Shown: positions 1 through 11,066, counted from the stretch's first letter. The stretch: DNA of 64,000 nt from Cryobacterium glaciale (GCF_004402535.1 NZ_SOEY01000006.1:62001-126000); one strand, 5' to 3'. The notes: generated by a model not told the origin, from the letters alone. Program-made: numbers and translations.

Positions 1-372
1 ACGCCGGAGAAGGTCGTCGAGGTGCAGAAGTATGGGCGCGAACCGATCTCCCTGCACACTCCGCTCGGCGAAGACGGTGACAGTGAATTCGGTGACCTCA
101 TCGAAGACACCGAAGCCGTCGTGCCGGCGGATGCCGTGGGCTTCACCATGCTGCAGAAGCAGCTGGAAAGCTTGCTCGACTCGCTCTCGGAACGCGAAGC
201 CGGCGTGATCCGCATGCGCTTCGGTCTTGGTGATGGCATGCCGAAGACCCTCGACCAGATCGGCGACACCTTTGGTGTCACGCGCGAACGCATCCGTCAG
301 ATCGAGTCCAAGACGATGGCCAAGCTTCGTCATCCGTCCCGGTCGCAGTCCCTGCGCGACTACCTCGAGTAA
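1..372 (+). CDS. sigA: Primary RNA polymerase sigma factor, C-terminal part (partial)
   Basis: The open frame runs in from the left edge and ends at TAA 370-372; about 123 codons are visible. They cover the end of sigma region 3 and all of region 4. Region 4.2 has the helix-turn-helix signature [12 protein letters not shown] followed by a basic tail. This part reads the -35 element and contacts the RNA polymerase flap. The match to the housekeeping RpoD/SigA/HrdB family is strong, in particular the segment [18 protein letters not shown] or group 3 sigma factors do not look like this. The next gene starts within about 45 bases on the same strand, so read-through into murT is possible. The N-terminal domains lie outside the window. 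Confidence 0.95.
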   Translation, partial: TPEKVVEVQKYGREPISLHTPLGEDGDSEFGDLIEDTEAVVPADAVGFTMLQKQLESLLDSLSEREAGVIRMRFGLGDGMPKTLDQIGDTFGVTRERIRQIESKTMAKLRHPSRSQSLRDYLE

Positions 373-406
373 ACGTGACAGTGACAGGGTTCGCCCGGTT
401 CGTGAC

Positions 407-1690
407 GTGCAGTTCGTGAGTTCCCTTCGGTACGCTCCCGCGATTCTCGTCGGTCGAGCCGTTCGAGTGTTGGCACGGTGGCGTAAACCGGGCGGCGGCT
501 CCGCCATACCCGGGGTCGTCGTCAATCGCATCGCCCCTGGCTTTCTCGCCACGACCCTCAACGGGTTTCCACTGGGGCTCGTGATCGTCACGGGATCAAG
601 CGGCAAGTCGACCACGACGAAGATGCTCGTCGCCGTTCTGCGTGCCCACGGCCTGTCCGTGTTCACCAACCAGTCGACGGCGAACATCAGTCAGGGCCTG
701 ACGAGCGCTCTCCTGGAGCGGGTCGGCCTGTCCGGGCAGATCGCCGGCGACGTCGCCGTGCTCGAAATGGACGAAGGCCACGGCGCGTTGATCGCCGAGT
801 CGCTTACTCCGCGCGTCGTCGCCCTCACCAACGTCATGGTCGACCAGATCGACCGGTTCCACGACTCCGAAATGGTCGCCGTCCTGCTCGCTAAAATCGC
901 CGCGCGCGCCACGGAGACGGTCGTGCTCAACGCTGATGACCGTTACCTCGCCGACCTCGGCTCCAGCCTTGACGCCACCGTGCGGGTCGCCCGCTACGGG
1001 GTGACCGCCGAGGTGCTGGGCCAGTATCCCCGCGGACTCGGCTACGCCGACACCGCAGCGAGTCGGCTGTCGGCCGGCACCGGCCTCCAGCTCACCCGCG
1101 CGGTCGGTCGTGACGCCGACGTTCAGTTCCCCACGGGCGGCCACAGCATCCGTCTGCCGGCGCGCGGCATCCACTATGCCGTCGATGCTGTGACCGCGTT
1201 GAGCACGGCCCAGGCAACTCTCGGCGAACGCTTCGATCCCACCATCGCCTGTACTGCGCTGTCGGCCATGCCGGCCGTTTTCGGTCGCGGCGAGGTTGTC
1301 ACCGTTGGCGGCAAGACCATCGAGTTCGTTCTCGTGCAAAACCCGTCGAGCTTTCAACTGAACGTCGACAGTCTCGAGGCCGGGACCGAGCAGATTCTCG
1401 TGATCATCGGATCCGACGTACGTGACCCGTCCTATTTTTGGCCGGTGGACACCTCGGGCCTCAGCCACGTGCTCATCGCTTCGGGGCTCAAGGCACACGA
1501 CATCGCCCTGCAGCTGGCCTACGACAATGTCGCGGTGGACCGGGTCGAACCCGATGTCCCGACCGCACTCGATGCGTTCCTGGCACTGCCCGATCCCGCG
1601 TCCGGGGTGAAAACCATTATCTTCTCCGCCGACGGCATGCGGCGCACCCGCGCGCACCTCGGCCTGGTCTCCAATGCTGAGGAATCGTAA
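407..1690 (+). CDS. murT: MurT-like Mur ligase family protein (divergent lipid II isoglutaminyl synthase ligase subunit)
   Basis: About 427 residues. GTG 407 is chosen because it follows sigA and gives the short helical N-terminus usual in MurT; GTG 416 is an alternative and no strong ribosome site is seen. Known MurT uses ATP to activate the alpha-carboxyl of D-Glu-2 in lipid II for amidation by ammonia from GatD. Visible features are a P-loop TGSSGKSTTT (about 62-71; the usual form is TGTNGKTTT), LEMDEGH, TNVMVDQIDRFHD, NADD, and a C-terminal DUF1727-type domain with VQNPSSF and RDPSYFWPVD. The four-cysteine zinc ribbon normally inserted after NADD is absent; the only cysteine is in IACTALS. 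The family KNP is QNP here, and the Asp of the SWxWD motif is Pro. The stop abuts the ATG of the GatD-like gene, so the two are coupled. Family membership is secure; the reaction is probably altered. Confidence 0.85.
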   Translation: MQFVSSLRYAPAILVGRAVRVLARWRKPGGGSAIPGVVVNRIAPGFLATTLNGFPLGLVIVTGSSGKSTTTKMLVAVLRAHGLSVFTNQSTANISQGLTSALLERVGLSGQIAGDVAVLEMDEGHGALIAESLTPRVVALTNVMVDQIDRFHDSEMVAVLLAKIAARATETVVLNADDRYLADLGSSLDATVRVARYGVTAEVLGQYPRGLGYADTAASRLSAGTGLQLTRAVGRDADVQFPTGGHSIRLPARGIHYAVDAVTALSTAQATLGERFDPTIACTALSAMPAVFGRGEVVTVGGKTIEFVLVQNPSSFQLNVDSLEAGTEQILVIIGSDVRDPSYFWPVDTSGLSHVLIASGLKAHDIALQLAYDNVAVDRVEPDVPTALDAFLALPDPASGVKTIIFSADGMRRTRAHLGLVSNAEES

Positions 1691-2449
1691 ATGACCGTCA
1701 CTTCGCTTCAGCGTCCGTTCATTGTCGTTTCGCTGCTGCCGCGCCTGCTCAACACCAACGGTGATGCCGGCAACGCTCGCGTGCTCGCGCAGCGGATTCG
1801 CTGGAGCGGTCACGACGCGCAGGTCGTCGACGTGCACTCCCGCGCTGACCTTCCCGAACACGTCGACGCCGTGTCGATCGGTTCCGGAACGGATGCTGCG
1901 CTCCTGCCTGCCCGAGACGCGCTACGAACTCTGGTTGAGGAACTGCGCGTGTGGTCCAACTCCGGCGTGCCCATCCTGGCCGTCGGTACCGGCTGGGAAT
2001 TGCTGAGCTGGGGCATCGACCTGGCCGACGGCAGTGTGTTGGAGGGCCTGGGACTCGTGGCCGGTCAGGCCGTGCCCCGAGCGACGCGCGCCACCGATGA
2101 CATCATCGTCGCATCGAAATACGGGCGGCTGATCGGATTCGAAAACCACGCACGCGACTATGTCGGCGCCGAAGCCAGTCCGCTCGGCCGGGTGGTCTAC
2201 GGCTCCGGCAACGGCGATCGAGCATCCGGCCCACGGATCGAGGGGCTGACGATGGGGGAGGTGTTCTGTACCCACCTGCATGGTCCGGTGTTGGCGCGCA
2301 ATCCTGGTCTCGCCGATCACCTGCTGCGGGCAGCATTCAGTCGCCATGGACTCGAGTATTCACGCGGCGCTCGGGCAGGCAGCGTCGATGCGACCGCACT
2401 GGCCGCACGCAATCAGGTCGCCGTTCGGTTAGGCCAGAGCGCCGAATAG
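1691..2449 (+). CDS. gatD: GatD-like class I glutamine amidotransferase homolog lacking the catalytic cysteine
   Basis: 252 residues, starting at the ATG directly after the murT stop (TAAATG). The order and fold signatures are those of GatD, the glutaminase partner of MurT. They include an N-terminal NTNGDAGNARVL, EGLGLV, GFENHARDYVG, and the histidine block THLHGPVLARNP with the presumed catalytic His at residue 197. The nucleophile elbow that reads CGGFQLL or CGGYQLL in active members is AVGTGWELL here, with Gly-99 where Cys should be. The only cysteine in the protein is Cys-193, beside the histidine block. The GGGxD segment is also changed, to GSGTDAA. It should therefore not hydrolyse glutamine by the known mechanism. 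It may serve as a structural or substrate-binding partner of the MurT-like protein. Confidence 0.85.
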   Translation: MTVTSLQRPFIVVSLLPRLLNTNGDAGNARVLAQRIRWSGHDAQVVDVHSRADLPEHVDAVSIGSGTDAALLPARDALRTLVEELRVWSNSGVPILAVGTGWELLSWGIDLADGSVLEGLGLVAGQAVPRATRATDDIIVASKYGRLIGFENHARDYVGAEASPLGRVVYGSGNGDRASGPRIEGLTMGEVFCTHLHGPVLARNPGLADHLLRAAFSRHGLEYSRGARAGSVDATALAARNQVAVRLGQSAE

Positions 2450-2467
2450 CTCCGGCTGTAAGAAAAA

Positions 2468-2495
2468 CAGGCGGCTGGCCGAAGCCAGCCGCCTG
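2468..2495 (-). terminator. Intrinsic terminator of the DUF7455 gene (possibly bidirectional)
   Basis: A perfect 12-bp inverted repeat with a CGAA loop lies between the gatD stop and the DUF7455 stop. On the - strand it is followed by a T-rich tract (TGTTTTTCTT), so it fits rho-independent termination of the - strand gene. It may also stop the + strand sigA-murT-gatD transcript. Confidence 0.8.
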
Positions 2496-2520
2496 CGCAG
2501 CGTAGAAACTCGAACAGCAG

Positions 2521-2772
2521 TTAGGAGCGCTGGTCTTCGAGCAATCTGCTCGACTCGTCGTGCCAGCTTTCGGCGATGCTCGCGAGCTTCTCCTGATGCT
2601 TTCGGCCGTGGTGGGCACAGAACAGCAACTCGCTGTTCTTCACGACGACACGAATGTAAGCCTGGGCACCGCAAGCATCGCAGCGGTCGGCTGCGGTGAG
2701 CTGGTGGGGGGTGCCCTGCTTGTTTACAGCACCGTTGTCTACAGCACCATTTTCGGTGGCGATCTGGGACAT
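2521..2772 (-). CDS. DUF7455 family small zinc-binding-type protein
   Basis: 83 residues. ATG 2772 is preferred because a strong GGAGGAGGAG site lies just upstream; an upstream in-frame start at 2799 would put that site inside the gene. The protein has CDACGAQAY and a later CAHHGRKH, a CxxC...CxxH arrangement that could hold one zinc ion. The C-terminus is charged and predicted helical. This small protein is found beside the sigma factor and topoisomerase genes in many actinobacteria (from memory). Its function is unknown. It is transcribed divergently from the topoisomerase B gene, and the region between them holds a short palindrome, TTTAC-TAAT-GTAAA, near 2808-2821. Confidence 0.8.
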   Translation of the reverse strand: MSQIATENGAVDNGAVNKQGTPHQLTAADRCDACGAQAYIRVVVKNSELLFCAHHGRKHQEKLASIAESWHDESSRLLEDQRS

Positions 2773-2956
2773 ATTCTCCTCCTCCAGACTGAATTGCATG
2801 AACCCTCTTTACTAATGTAAACACGCCGGAGGACCAATGACGAGATGTACGGCCGGTATTTCGCTTACCGCGTAGACGTGCTCTGCCGGGCGTCGGCCAG
2901 TGACCAGCTAGGTCGGCGCGAAAGATCGCCGGTCGGGGCCGGTATTCTTGATCGTT

Positions 2957-5035
2957 GTGAGCTCCGACTATTCCGCCCGCCACCTGTCAGTCCTCGAGGG
3001 ACTGGAGGCAGTGCGCAAACGCCCCGGTATGTACATCGGTTCCACCGACTCGCGTGGTCTGATGCACTGCCTGTGGGAGATCATTGACAACTCCGTCGAT
3101 GAGGCCCTTGGCGGGCACGGCGCGAGCATCCACATTGAACTGCACCCCGACCAGAGCGTCGAAGTGCGCGACACCGCTCGCGGCATCCCGGTCGACATCG
3201 AACCCAAGACCGGCCTGACCGGCGTTGAGGTCGTGTTCACCAAGCTGCATGCCGGCGGAAAGTTCGGGAGTGGGTCTTACGCCGCGTCGGGCGGGCTGCA
3301 CGGGGTGGGAGCATCCGTTGTGAACGCCCTGTCCGAGCGGCTCGACGTCGAGGTCGACCGTGACGGCAAGACCTGGGCAATGTCCTTCCACCGCGGCGAA
3401 CCGGGCCTGTTCGCCGATTCGGGGGAGAAGAGCCCCGACGCGCCGTTCACCCCGTTCGAGAACCAGAGCGAACTGCGGGTGATCGGCAAGGTCAAACGCG
3501 GCGTCACTGGAACCCGTATCCGCTATTGGGCCGATCGCCAGATCTTTACCAAGGGAGCCGCTTTCCAGACCGACGAAGTGCTGAACCGAGCCCGCCAGAC
3601 GGCCTTCCTCGTACCTGGGCTCGCCATCGAGGTCGCTGACCGACGCACGGACGAGCCCGTGACCAGCCTGTTCCAATTCCACGGCGGCATCTCCGAATTT
3701 GTCGAACACCTCGCAACGGATGCTCCGATCACCGATACCTGGCGACTGACCGGCAGCGGCACCTTCCGTGAGACTGTGCCCGTGCTCACCGACAAGGGGG
3801 CGATGGTGCCGACCGAGCTCATGCGCGAGTGCCAGGTGGACATCGCCCTTCGTTGGGGCACCGGCTACGACACGATCGTGCAGAGCTTCGTCAACATCAT
3901 CGCCACGCCCAAGGGCGGAACCCACCAGGCCGGATTCGACGCCGGACTGCTGAAATTTCTGCGCGGCCAGGTCGACCTCAATGCCCGCCGCCTCAAGGTC
4001 GGCAGTGACAAGCTCGACAAGGACGACGTGATGGCCGGGCTCACCGCCGTGCTCACCGTGCGCCTGCCCGAGCCTCAGTTCGAGGGGCAGACCAAGGAGG
4101 TGCTCGGTACTCCGGCGGTGCGCGCGATCGTCGCGAACGTCGTGGCCACGGCCATGGCCGAACGGTACGCCTCGCCGAAACGCGACGACAAGACGCAGTC
4201 AGCCCTGTTGCTCGACAAGATCGTCGCCGAGATGAAATCCCGCATCTCCGCCCGGGCTCACAAGGAGACCCAGCGACGCAAGAATGCTCTGGAAAGTTCG
4301 TCCCTGCCGGCGAAGCTCGTCGATTGCCGCAGCAACGATGTGTCCACGAGCGAGCTGTTCATCGTCGAGGGGGACTCGGCCCTCGGTACCGCCAAGCTCG
4401 CCCGCGACAGCGAGCACCAGGCACTGCTGCCGATCCGCGGCAAGATTCTCAACGTGCAGAAGGCATCCGTTGCCGACATGCTCTCCAACACCGAGTGTGC
4501 CTCGATCATCCAGGTGATCGGTGCCGGTTCCGGCCGCAGTTTCGACCTGTCGGCGGCCCGCTACGGCAAGGTCATCATCATGAGCGACGCCGACGTCGAC
4601 GGCGCCCACATCCGTACCCTGCTCCTCACGCTGTTCTTCCGCTACATGCGACCGATGATCACCGAGGGCCGGGTCTTCGCCGCCGTGCCGCCGCTGCACC
4701 GGGTCGTCGTCATGAACCCGGGCAGCAAACCGAATGAGACCATCTACACCTATTCGGAGAACGAACTGCACGCGGTGCTGAGCGCGCTCGAGAAGAAGAA
4801 CCGTCGCTACCAGGACCCGATTCAGCGGTACAAGGGCCTTGGTGAAATGGATGCCGACCAGCTCGCGACCACGACCATGGAACGCGCCCACCGCACGCTG
4901 CGGCGGGTACGCGTCGATGACGCCGAATCCGCTGGAAAGGTATTCGAACTCTTGATGGGCAACGACGTGGCCCCCCGCAAGGAATTCATTATCGACAGTT
5001 CCGACACGCTCTCCCGTGATCGGATCGACGTCTAG
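2957..5035 (+). CDS. parE: Type IIA DNA topoisomerase (topoisomerase IV/gyrase-like) subunit B
   Basis: About 692 residues from GTG 2957; a TTG three codons upstream (2948) is possible but weaker. It is the ATPase/TOPRIM subunit that drives strand passage with subunit A. The GHKL ATPase domain has EIIDNSVDEALGG and the glycine-rich lid GGLHGVGASVVNAL. The TOPRIM domain has EGDSALGTAKLARD and the metal site DADVDGAHIRTLLL, and the C-terminus has the usual QRYKGLGEMDADQL block. The length fits ParE, or gyrase B without the proteobacterial insertion. The A subunit gene is convergent and close by. In actinobacteria this pair is usually the second type II enzyme besides gyrA/gyrB near the origin. 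Whether it mainly decatenates or relaxes DNA cannot be read from sequence. Confidence 0.93.
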   Translation: MSSDYSARHLSVLEGLEAVRKRPGMYIGSTDSRGLMHCLWEIIDNSVDEALGGHGASIHIELHPDQSVEVRDTARGIPVDIEPKTGLTGVEVVFTKLHAGGKFGSGSYAASGGLHGVGASVVNALSERLDVEVDRDGKTWAMSFHRGEPGLFADSGEKSPDAPFTPFENQSELRVIGKVKRGVTGTRIRYWADRQIFTKGAAFQTDEVLNRARQTAFLVPGLAIEVADRRTDEPVTSLFQFHGGISEFVEHLATDAPITDTWRLTGSGTFRETVPVLTDKGAMVPTELMRECQVDIALRWGTGYDTIVQSFVNIIATPKGGTHQAGFDAGLLKFLRGQVDLNARRLKVGSDKLDKDDVMAGLTAVLTVRLPEPQFEGQTKEVLGTPAVRAIVANVVATAMAERYASPKRDDKTQSALLLDKIVAEMKSRISARAHKETQRRKNALESSSLPAKLVDCRSNDVSTSELFIVEGDSALGTAKLARDSEHQALLPIRGKILNVQKASVADMLSNTECASIIQVIGAGSGRSFDLSAARYGKVIIMSDADVDGAHIRTLLLTLFFRYMRPMITEGRVFAAVPPLHRVVVMNPGSKPNETIYTYSENELHAVLSALEKKNRRYQDPIQRYKGLGEMDADQLATTTMERAHRTLRRVRVDDAESAGKVFELLMGNDVAPRKEFIIDSSDTLSRDRIDV

Positions 5036-5064
5036 CCCGTCCCTTTCCGCAGGCGGGGGGAGGA

Positions 5065-7557
<2,493 letters not shown>

Positions 7558-7676
7558 CGTGAATTCTGCTTCAGGCGTGCGGCGACAACCGGTCGTACCG
7601 GTCGGGCTGCACTACGTAGGGAGCGCCTTCGAGCGCTGGAGGGCTCGGGTTCGTCCCTGTGAAAGAATGAGACCCG

Positions 7677-8837
7677 ATGCCCACCATGCTACCGGCCCGC
7701 CAATTCAGCGCCCTGCGCCTTGCCGATGTTCTCACCAGTTCCCTCGACGCCGTTTGCGCCCGGCCGAATCCGCTGGGGCTTCCCGCGGTGCGGAAGGCGG
7801 TGGTGATTCTGGCCGACGGTCTCGGTGCCAGCTCGATCCGGGCTCGGGCCGGGCACGCCCGTTTTCTGTCGTCCCGCCTGAACAAGTCCAGCATCATCGA
7901 CGGAGTTTTCCCAGCGACGACGGCCGCAGGGATCGCTACCCTGACCACCGGGGTGGAACCGGGCCAGCATGGCCTGGTTGGCTACCAGGTGCTCGATGGT
8001 GCCCGCGACCGCGTCGTGAACCAACTCACCGGCTGGGACGACGACATGCTGCCAGCCACCTGGCAGCGGGCCCGCACCGTCTTCGACCGTGCCGCCGACG
8101 AGAACGTTCCCAGCTTCGCCATCGGCCCCAAACGGTTCGTGGCCTCTGGCTTCACCCAGGCCGTGCTGCGCGGCGCCCGGTACGTTCCTGCCGACACTGT
8201 GGCCGATCGCTTCGCTGCCGCGCGCAGCATCCTCTCAGAAAACCCGACGGCACTGATTTACCTCTATGTGGCCGAGCTCGACGTCGCTGCGCACGCGCAC
8301 GGTTGGGAATCCGACCGGTGGCTGGCCCAGCTCGAGACCCTCGACTCCGAAGTGACCCGCTTTGCGTCGACCCTGCGCTCCGATGAAGGCCTGCTGCTCA
8401 CCGCGGATCACGGTGTGATCGACGTGCCGAGCACCCGACACGTCTTGTTCGACACGGAACCGGCGCTCGTCACCGGCGTGCGCCACGTCGCGGGGGACCC
8501 TCGCTGCGTGCAGCTCTACCTGGAGCCGCAGCAGACCGCGGCCGGGTCTGACTCGACCGCCGCCGACACACTCGCGGATGCCTGGCGCGAGTCCCAGGGG
8601 GACCGCGCCTGGGTCTACACCCGCGCCGAAGCTGTCGCCGCCGGTCTGTACGGCCGGGTGGCCGACGAGGTCCTTCCTCGCATCGGCGACGTGGTCGTCG
8701 CAGCCCGAAAATCAGTCGCCTACTACGACTCCCGACCGGCGAATCAGAAGGCTCGCGGCATGATCGGGCAGCACGGCTCCCTCACCGATGAGGAAGTCCG
8801 GGTGCCCCTGATCCGCGCGGGCGCCTTCGCTAGATAA
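7677..8837 (+). CDS. Alkaline phosphatase superfamily protein (nucleotide pyrophosphatase/phosphodiesterase-like)
   Basis: 386 residues from ATG 7677 (a second ATG lies three codons in). The fold belongs to the alkaline phosphatase/NPP superfamily, which hydrolyses phosphomono- or diesters with two metal ions. The first metal Asp is in VVILADGLG, the Thr nucleophile region is FPATTAAGIATLTTG, the PGQHGLVGY segment follows, and TADHGVIDVP carries the late Asp-His ligands. No signal peptide or membrane segment is evident, so it may act in the cytoplasm, unlike typical secreted NPPs. The substrate is not predictable. It starts about 120 bases from the divergent topoisomerase A gene. Confidence 0.85.
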   Translation: MPTMLPARQFSALRLADVLTSSLDAVCARPNPLGLPAVRKAVVILADGLGASSIRARAGHARFLSSRLNKSSIIDGVFPATTAAGIATLTTGVEPGQHGLVGYQVLDGARDRVVNQLTGWDDDMLPATWQRARTVFDRAADENVPSFAIGPKRFVASGFTQAVLRGARYVPADTVADRFAAARSILSENPTALIYLYVAELDVAAHAHGWESDRWLAQLETLDSEVTRFASTLRSDEGLLLTADHGVIDVPSTRHVLFDTEPALVTGVRHVAGDPRCVQLYLEPQQTAAGSDSTAADTLADAWRESQGDRAWVYTRAEAVAAGLYGRVADEVLPRIGDVVVAARKSVAYYDSRPANQKARGMIGQHGSLTDEEVRVPLIRAGAFAR

Positions 8838-8854
8838 CCACACCAGAAACTGCG

Positions 8855-8881
8855 CGTCCGGCGCCCCAGGGGCGCCGGACG
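8855..8881. terminator. Hairpin between convergent genes
   Basis: A GC-rich inverted repeat (stem of at least 11 bp around a CCAGG loop) sits between the stop of the phosphatase-like gene and that of the DUF3043 gene. It has no clear T-tract, but its place between convergent genes suggests bidirectional termination. Confidence 0.55.
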
Positions 8882-8908
8882 GTGCCCGCAAGGTGTGACT
8901 CGGACCGG

Positions 8909-9502
8909 TCAGACCGGGTACTGGCGGCGCTTGACCTGCGGCTTGGGCAGGCGCATCGGCCGCAGCTGCAGCGCGCGCATGGCCGCATACCAGCGGATGC
9001 GTTCGGCCTTGTCAGCACCGAACTTAGCTTCGATCTTTTTGGTGAGGATGAAGCCGAGCACGACGCAGTCAATGACAGCGAGGATGAAGAAGGCCCAGAG
9101 CGCGAAGATCGCATAAACGTCGATGCTGGGAATCGTGGTGAGCAGGATGACCAGGAACATGATCGGAATCATCAGCTCGCCCACGTTGAAGCGCGCATCG
9201 ACGTAGTCGCGGGCGTACCGCTTCTGCAGGCCTCGTTCCCGCAGCGGCAGGTACTTATCGACGCCCGCGGCCATGCCGGCCCTGGCTACATCGCGCGCCG
9301 CGGTCGACTTGGCGCGCGCCTGTTTGGCGGCGAGCTTGCGGTCGTCCGGAACCAACGGGCGCTTGTTCGCTGCTTCCTGCTTCTTGCGGGTGGGGGTCGC
9401 CTGACCCTTGCCTGCATTGTGCGTGAGACCGAGGCGCGCTGCGGTCTCGTCGGAACTTTCTATCGACGGCTGGGCGTCGGGGTTTACGGGAGGCTTGGCC
9501 AC
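8909..9502 (-). CDS. DUF3043 domain membrane protein
   Basis: 197 residues. GTG 9502 is chosen because AAGGA lies about six bases upstream; a TTG at 9517 is the longer alternative. The N-terminal half (1-115) is hydrophilic and rich in Lys, Arg and Ala. It is followed by two membrane segments, around ELMIPIMFLVILLTTI and AIFALWAFFILAVIDCVVL, and a basic C-terminal tail. This architecture is the actinobacterial DUF3043 family, of unknown function. The basic tail and N-terminus are probably cytoplasmic. It diverges from the M20 dipeptidase gene, whose start lies 38 bases away, so the two promoters share a very short region. Confidence 0.82.
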   Translation of the reverse strand: MAKPPVNPDAQPSIESSDETAARLGLTHNAGKGQATPTRKKQEAANKRPLVPDDRKLAAKQARAKSTAARDVARAGMAAGVDKYLPLRERGLQKRYARDYVDARFNVGELMIPIMFLVILLTTIPSIDVYAIFALWAFFILAVIDCVVLGFILTKKIEAKFGADKAERIRWYAAMRALQLRPMRLPKPQVKRRQYPV

Positions 9503-9540
9503 ATCAAATCCTTGCAATTGGGTGCCTTAAGATTACCCGT

Positions 9541-11004
9541 ATGACTGGTAACCCACAGACAAATTCCCGTTCCGACGGCCGTCCGCCCGCCTCCGACACC
9601 GATTCTGGCGTACGGGCCAGCCTCCGCGCCGCTGTCGAATTGGGCCTCCCCACCACGATCGCCGACCTGTGCGCACTCGTGCGTATCCCCTCGGTGTCTT
9701 GGGCAGCCTTCGACCGTGCGGCGGTCGCCGCGAGCGCAGAGGCCGTCGCCACGCTCGTGCGCGAACTCGACGTGTTCGAGTCGGTCGAGATCGTGCAGGC
9801 TGGCATTGGGCCGGCCAGTGCCGGCGGCCACACCGAGCTGGGCCAGCCGGCGGTCCTGGCGTCGCGCCCGGCCAGAAACGGCCGCCCGACCGTTCTGCTT
9901 TATGCCCACCACGACGTGCAGCCTCCCGGTCGAGACGAGGACTGGGAGTCGGATCCATTCACACCGACCGTGCGCGGCGACCGCCTCTACGGGCGCGGCG
10001 CTGCCGACGACAAGGCCGGTGTCATGGCCCACGTCGCCTCCGTCCGCGCCCTCGTCGCGGCCGTCGGCGCTGACTTTGATCTGGGGATCGCCCTGTTCAT
10101 CGAGGGGGAGGAGGAATTCGGTAGTCGCTCCTTCGCGACCTTCCTCGACGAAAACCGTGAGGCGCTGCGCGGCGATGTGATCGTCGTGGCCGATTCGAAC
10201 AACTGGGACATCAAAACGCCAGCAATCACCACCGCGCTGCGCGGCAACGTCACCCTGCGTTTGACGGTGCGCACCCTGGCCCACGCCTCGCACTCCGGCA
10301 TGTTCGGGGGAGCGGTGCCCGATGCCATGCTCGCCACGATCCAGCTGCTCGCCACGCTCTATCACGCGGATGGTTCGGTGGCCGTGGCCGGCCTCACCAG
10401 CATCGATGTGCCCACCCCCGACTATTCCGAAGAGCAGTTGCGAGCGGAGACCGGACTGTTGCCCGGTGTCACGCCGATCGGCCACGGCTCCATCCTGAGC
10501 CGAATCTGGTCCCAGCCAGCCCTGACCGTGACCGGCATTGACGCGCCCACCGTCGACAATGCGTCCAACACCCTCACCCCGTCGGTCACCGTCAGGATCA
10601 GTACTCGCATCGCCCCCGGCCAATCGGCGGTCGAGGCGGCCGTGGCGATCGAGGCGCACCTGCGCGAGAACGCCCCCTTCGGCGCGGTCCTCGAGATCGA
10701 TGATGTGGACACGGGCGAGCCGTTCCTCGTCGACACCAGTGGCTGGGCCGTGGCCGAGGCTCGATCCGCCATGGCCGCTGCCTGGGGTGTACCACCGGTC
10801 GACATCGGTGTCGGCGGGTCCATCCCGTTTATCGCCGACCTGGTGCGTGTCTTTCCGGCTGCTCAGATTCTGGTGACTGGAGTGGAGGATCCGGATTCCC
10901 GGGCGCACAGTCCGAACGAATCCCTGCACCTCGGCGTCTTCAAACGCGCCGTCCTCAGCGAGGCATTCCTGCTCGGCAGCCTGAACGAGCGCGCCGGCCA
11001 CTGA
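9541..11004 (+). CDS. M20 family dipeptidase
   Basis: 487 residues from ATG 9541. It is a cytoplasmic two-zinc peptidase expected to split dipeptides or short peptides. Metal-site motifs are YAHHDVQPPG (first His-Asp), GRGAADDKAG (bridging Asp), and EGEEEFGS (catalytic Glu and ligand). A late His lies in SRAHSPNESLHL. The dimerisation (lid) domain is the middle third, about residues 225-390. The length of about 450-490 and the motif spacing match the dipeptidase branch near carnosinase-type/CPG2-like enzymes. The exact substrate is open. Confidence 0.9.
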   Translation: MTGNPQTNSRSDGRPPASDTDSGVRASLRAAVELGLPTTIADLCALVRIPSVSWAAFDRAAVAASAEAVATLVRELDVFESVEIVQAGIGPASAGGHTELGQPAVLASRPARNGRPTVLLYAHHDVQPPGRDEDWESDPFTPTVRGDRLYGRGAADDKAGVMAHVASVRALVAAVGADFDLGIALFIEGEEEFGSRSFATFLDENREALRGDVIVVADSNNWDIKTPAITTALRGNVTLRLTVRTLAHASHSGMFGGAVPDAMLATIQLLATLYHADGSVAVAGLTSIDVPTPDYSEEQLRAETGLLPGVTPIGHGSILSRIWSQPALTVTGIDAPTVDNASNTLTPSVTVRISTRIAPGQSAVEAAVAIEAHLRENAPFGAVLEIDDVDTGEPFLVDTSGWAVAEARSAMAAAWGVPPVDIGVGGSIPFIADLVRVFPAAQILVTGVEDPDSRAHSPNESLHLGVFKRAVLSEAFLLGSLNERAGH

Positions 11005-11050
11005 CCAACCGCGAATTCGATCACAGCCGACGGCCAAGAAAATATGACAC

Positions 11051-11066
11051 CGTGGGAATGCCCACG
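11051..11066 (+). terminator. Small hairpin downstream of the dipeptidase gene
   Basis: A 6-bp perfect stem (CGTGGG/CCCACG) with an AATG loop lies 47 bases after the dipeptidase stop. It is followed by a weak T-rich stretch, so it may be a weak terminator. It also sits just upstream of the putative erpA promoter. Confidence 0.35.

Noticed and set aside
227-406. An extension of murT upstream into sigA
   Set aside because: The extra 60 codons overlap sigA in another frame and do not resemble any MurT N-terminus.
596-1861. A 421-codon open frame on the - strand opposite murT
   Set aside because: It is a codon-bias shadow with no recognisable domain; the + strand gene has clear Mur ligase motifs.
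5036-5064. Possible terminator between the convergent topoisomerase genes
   Set aside because: Only a wobble-rich weak stem can be drawn; support is too low.
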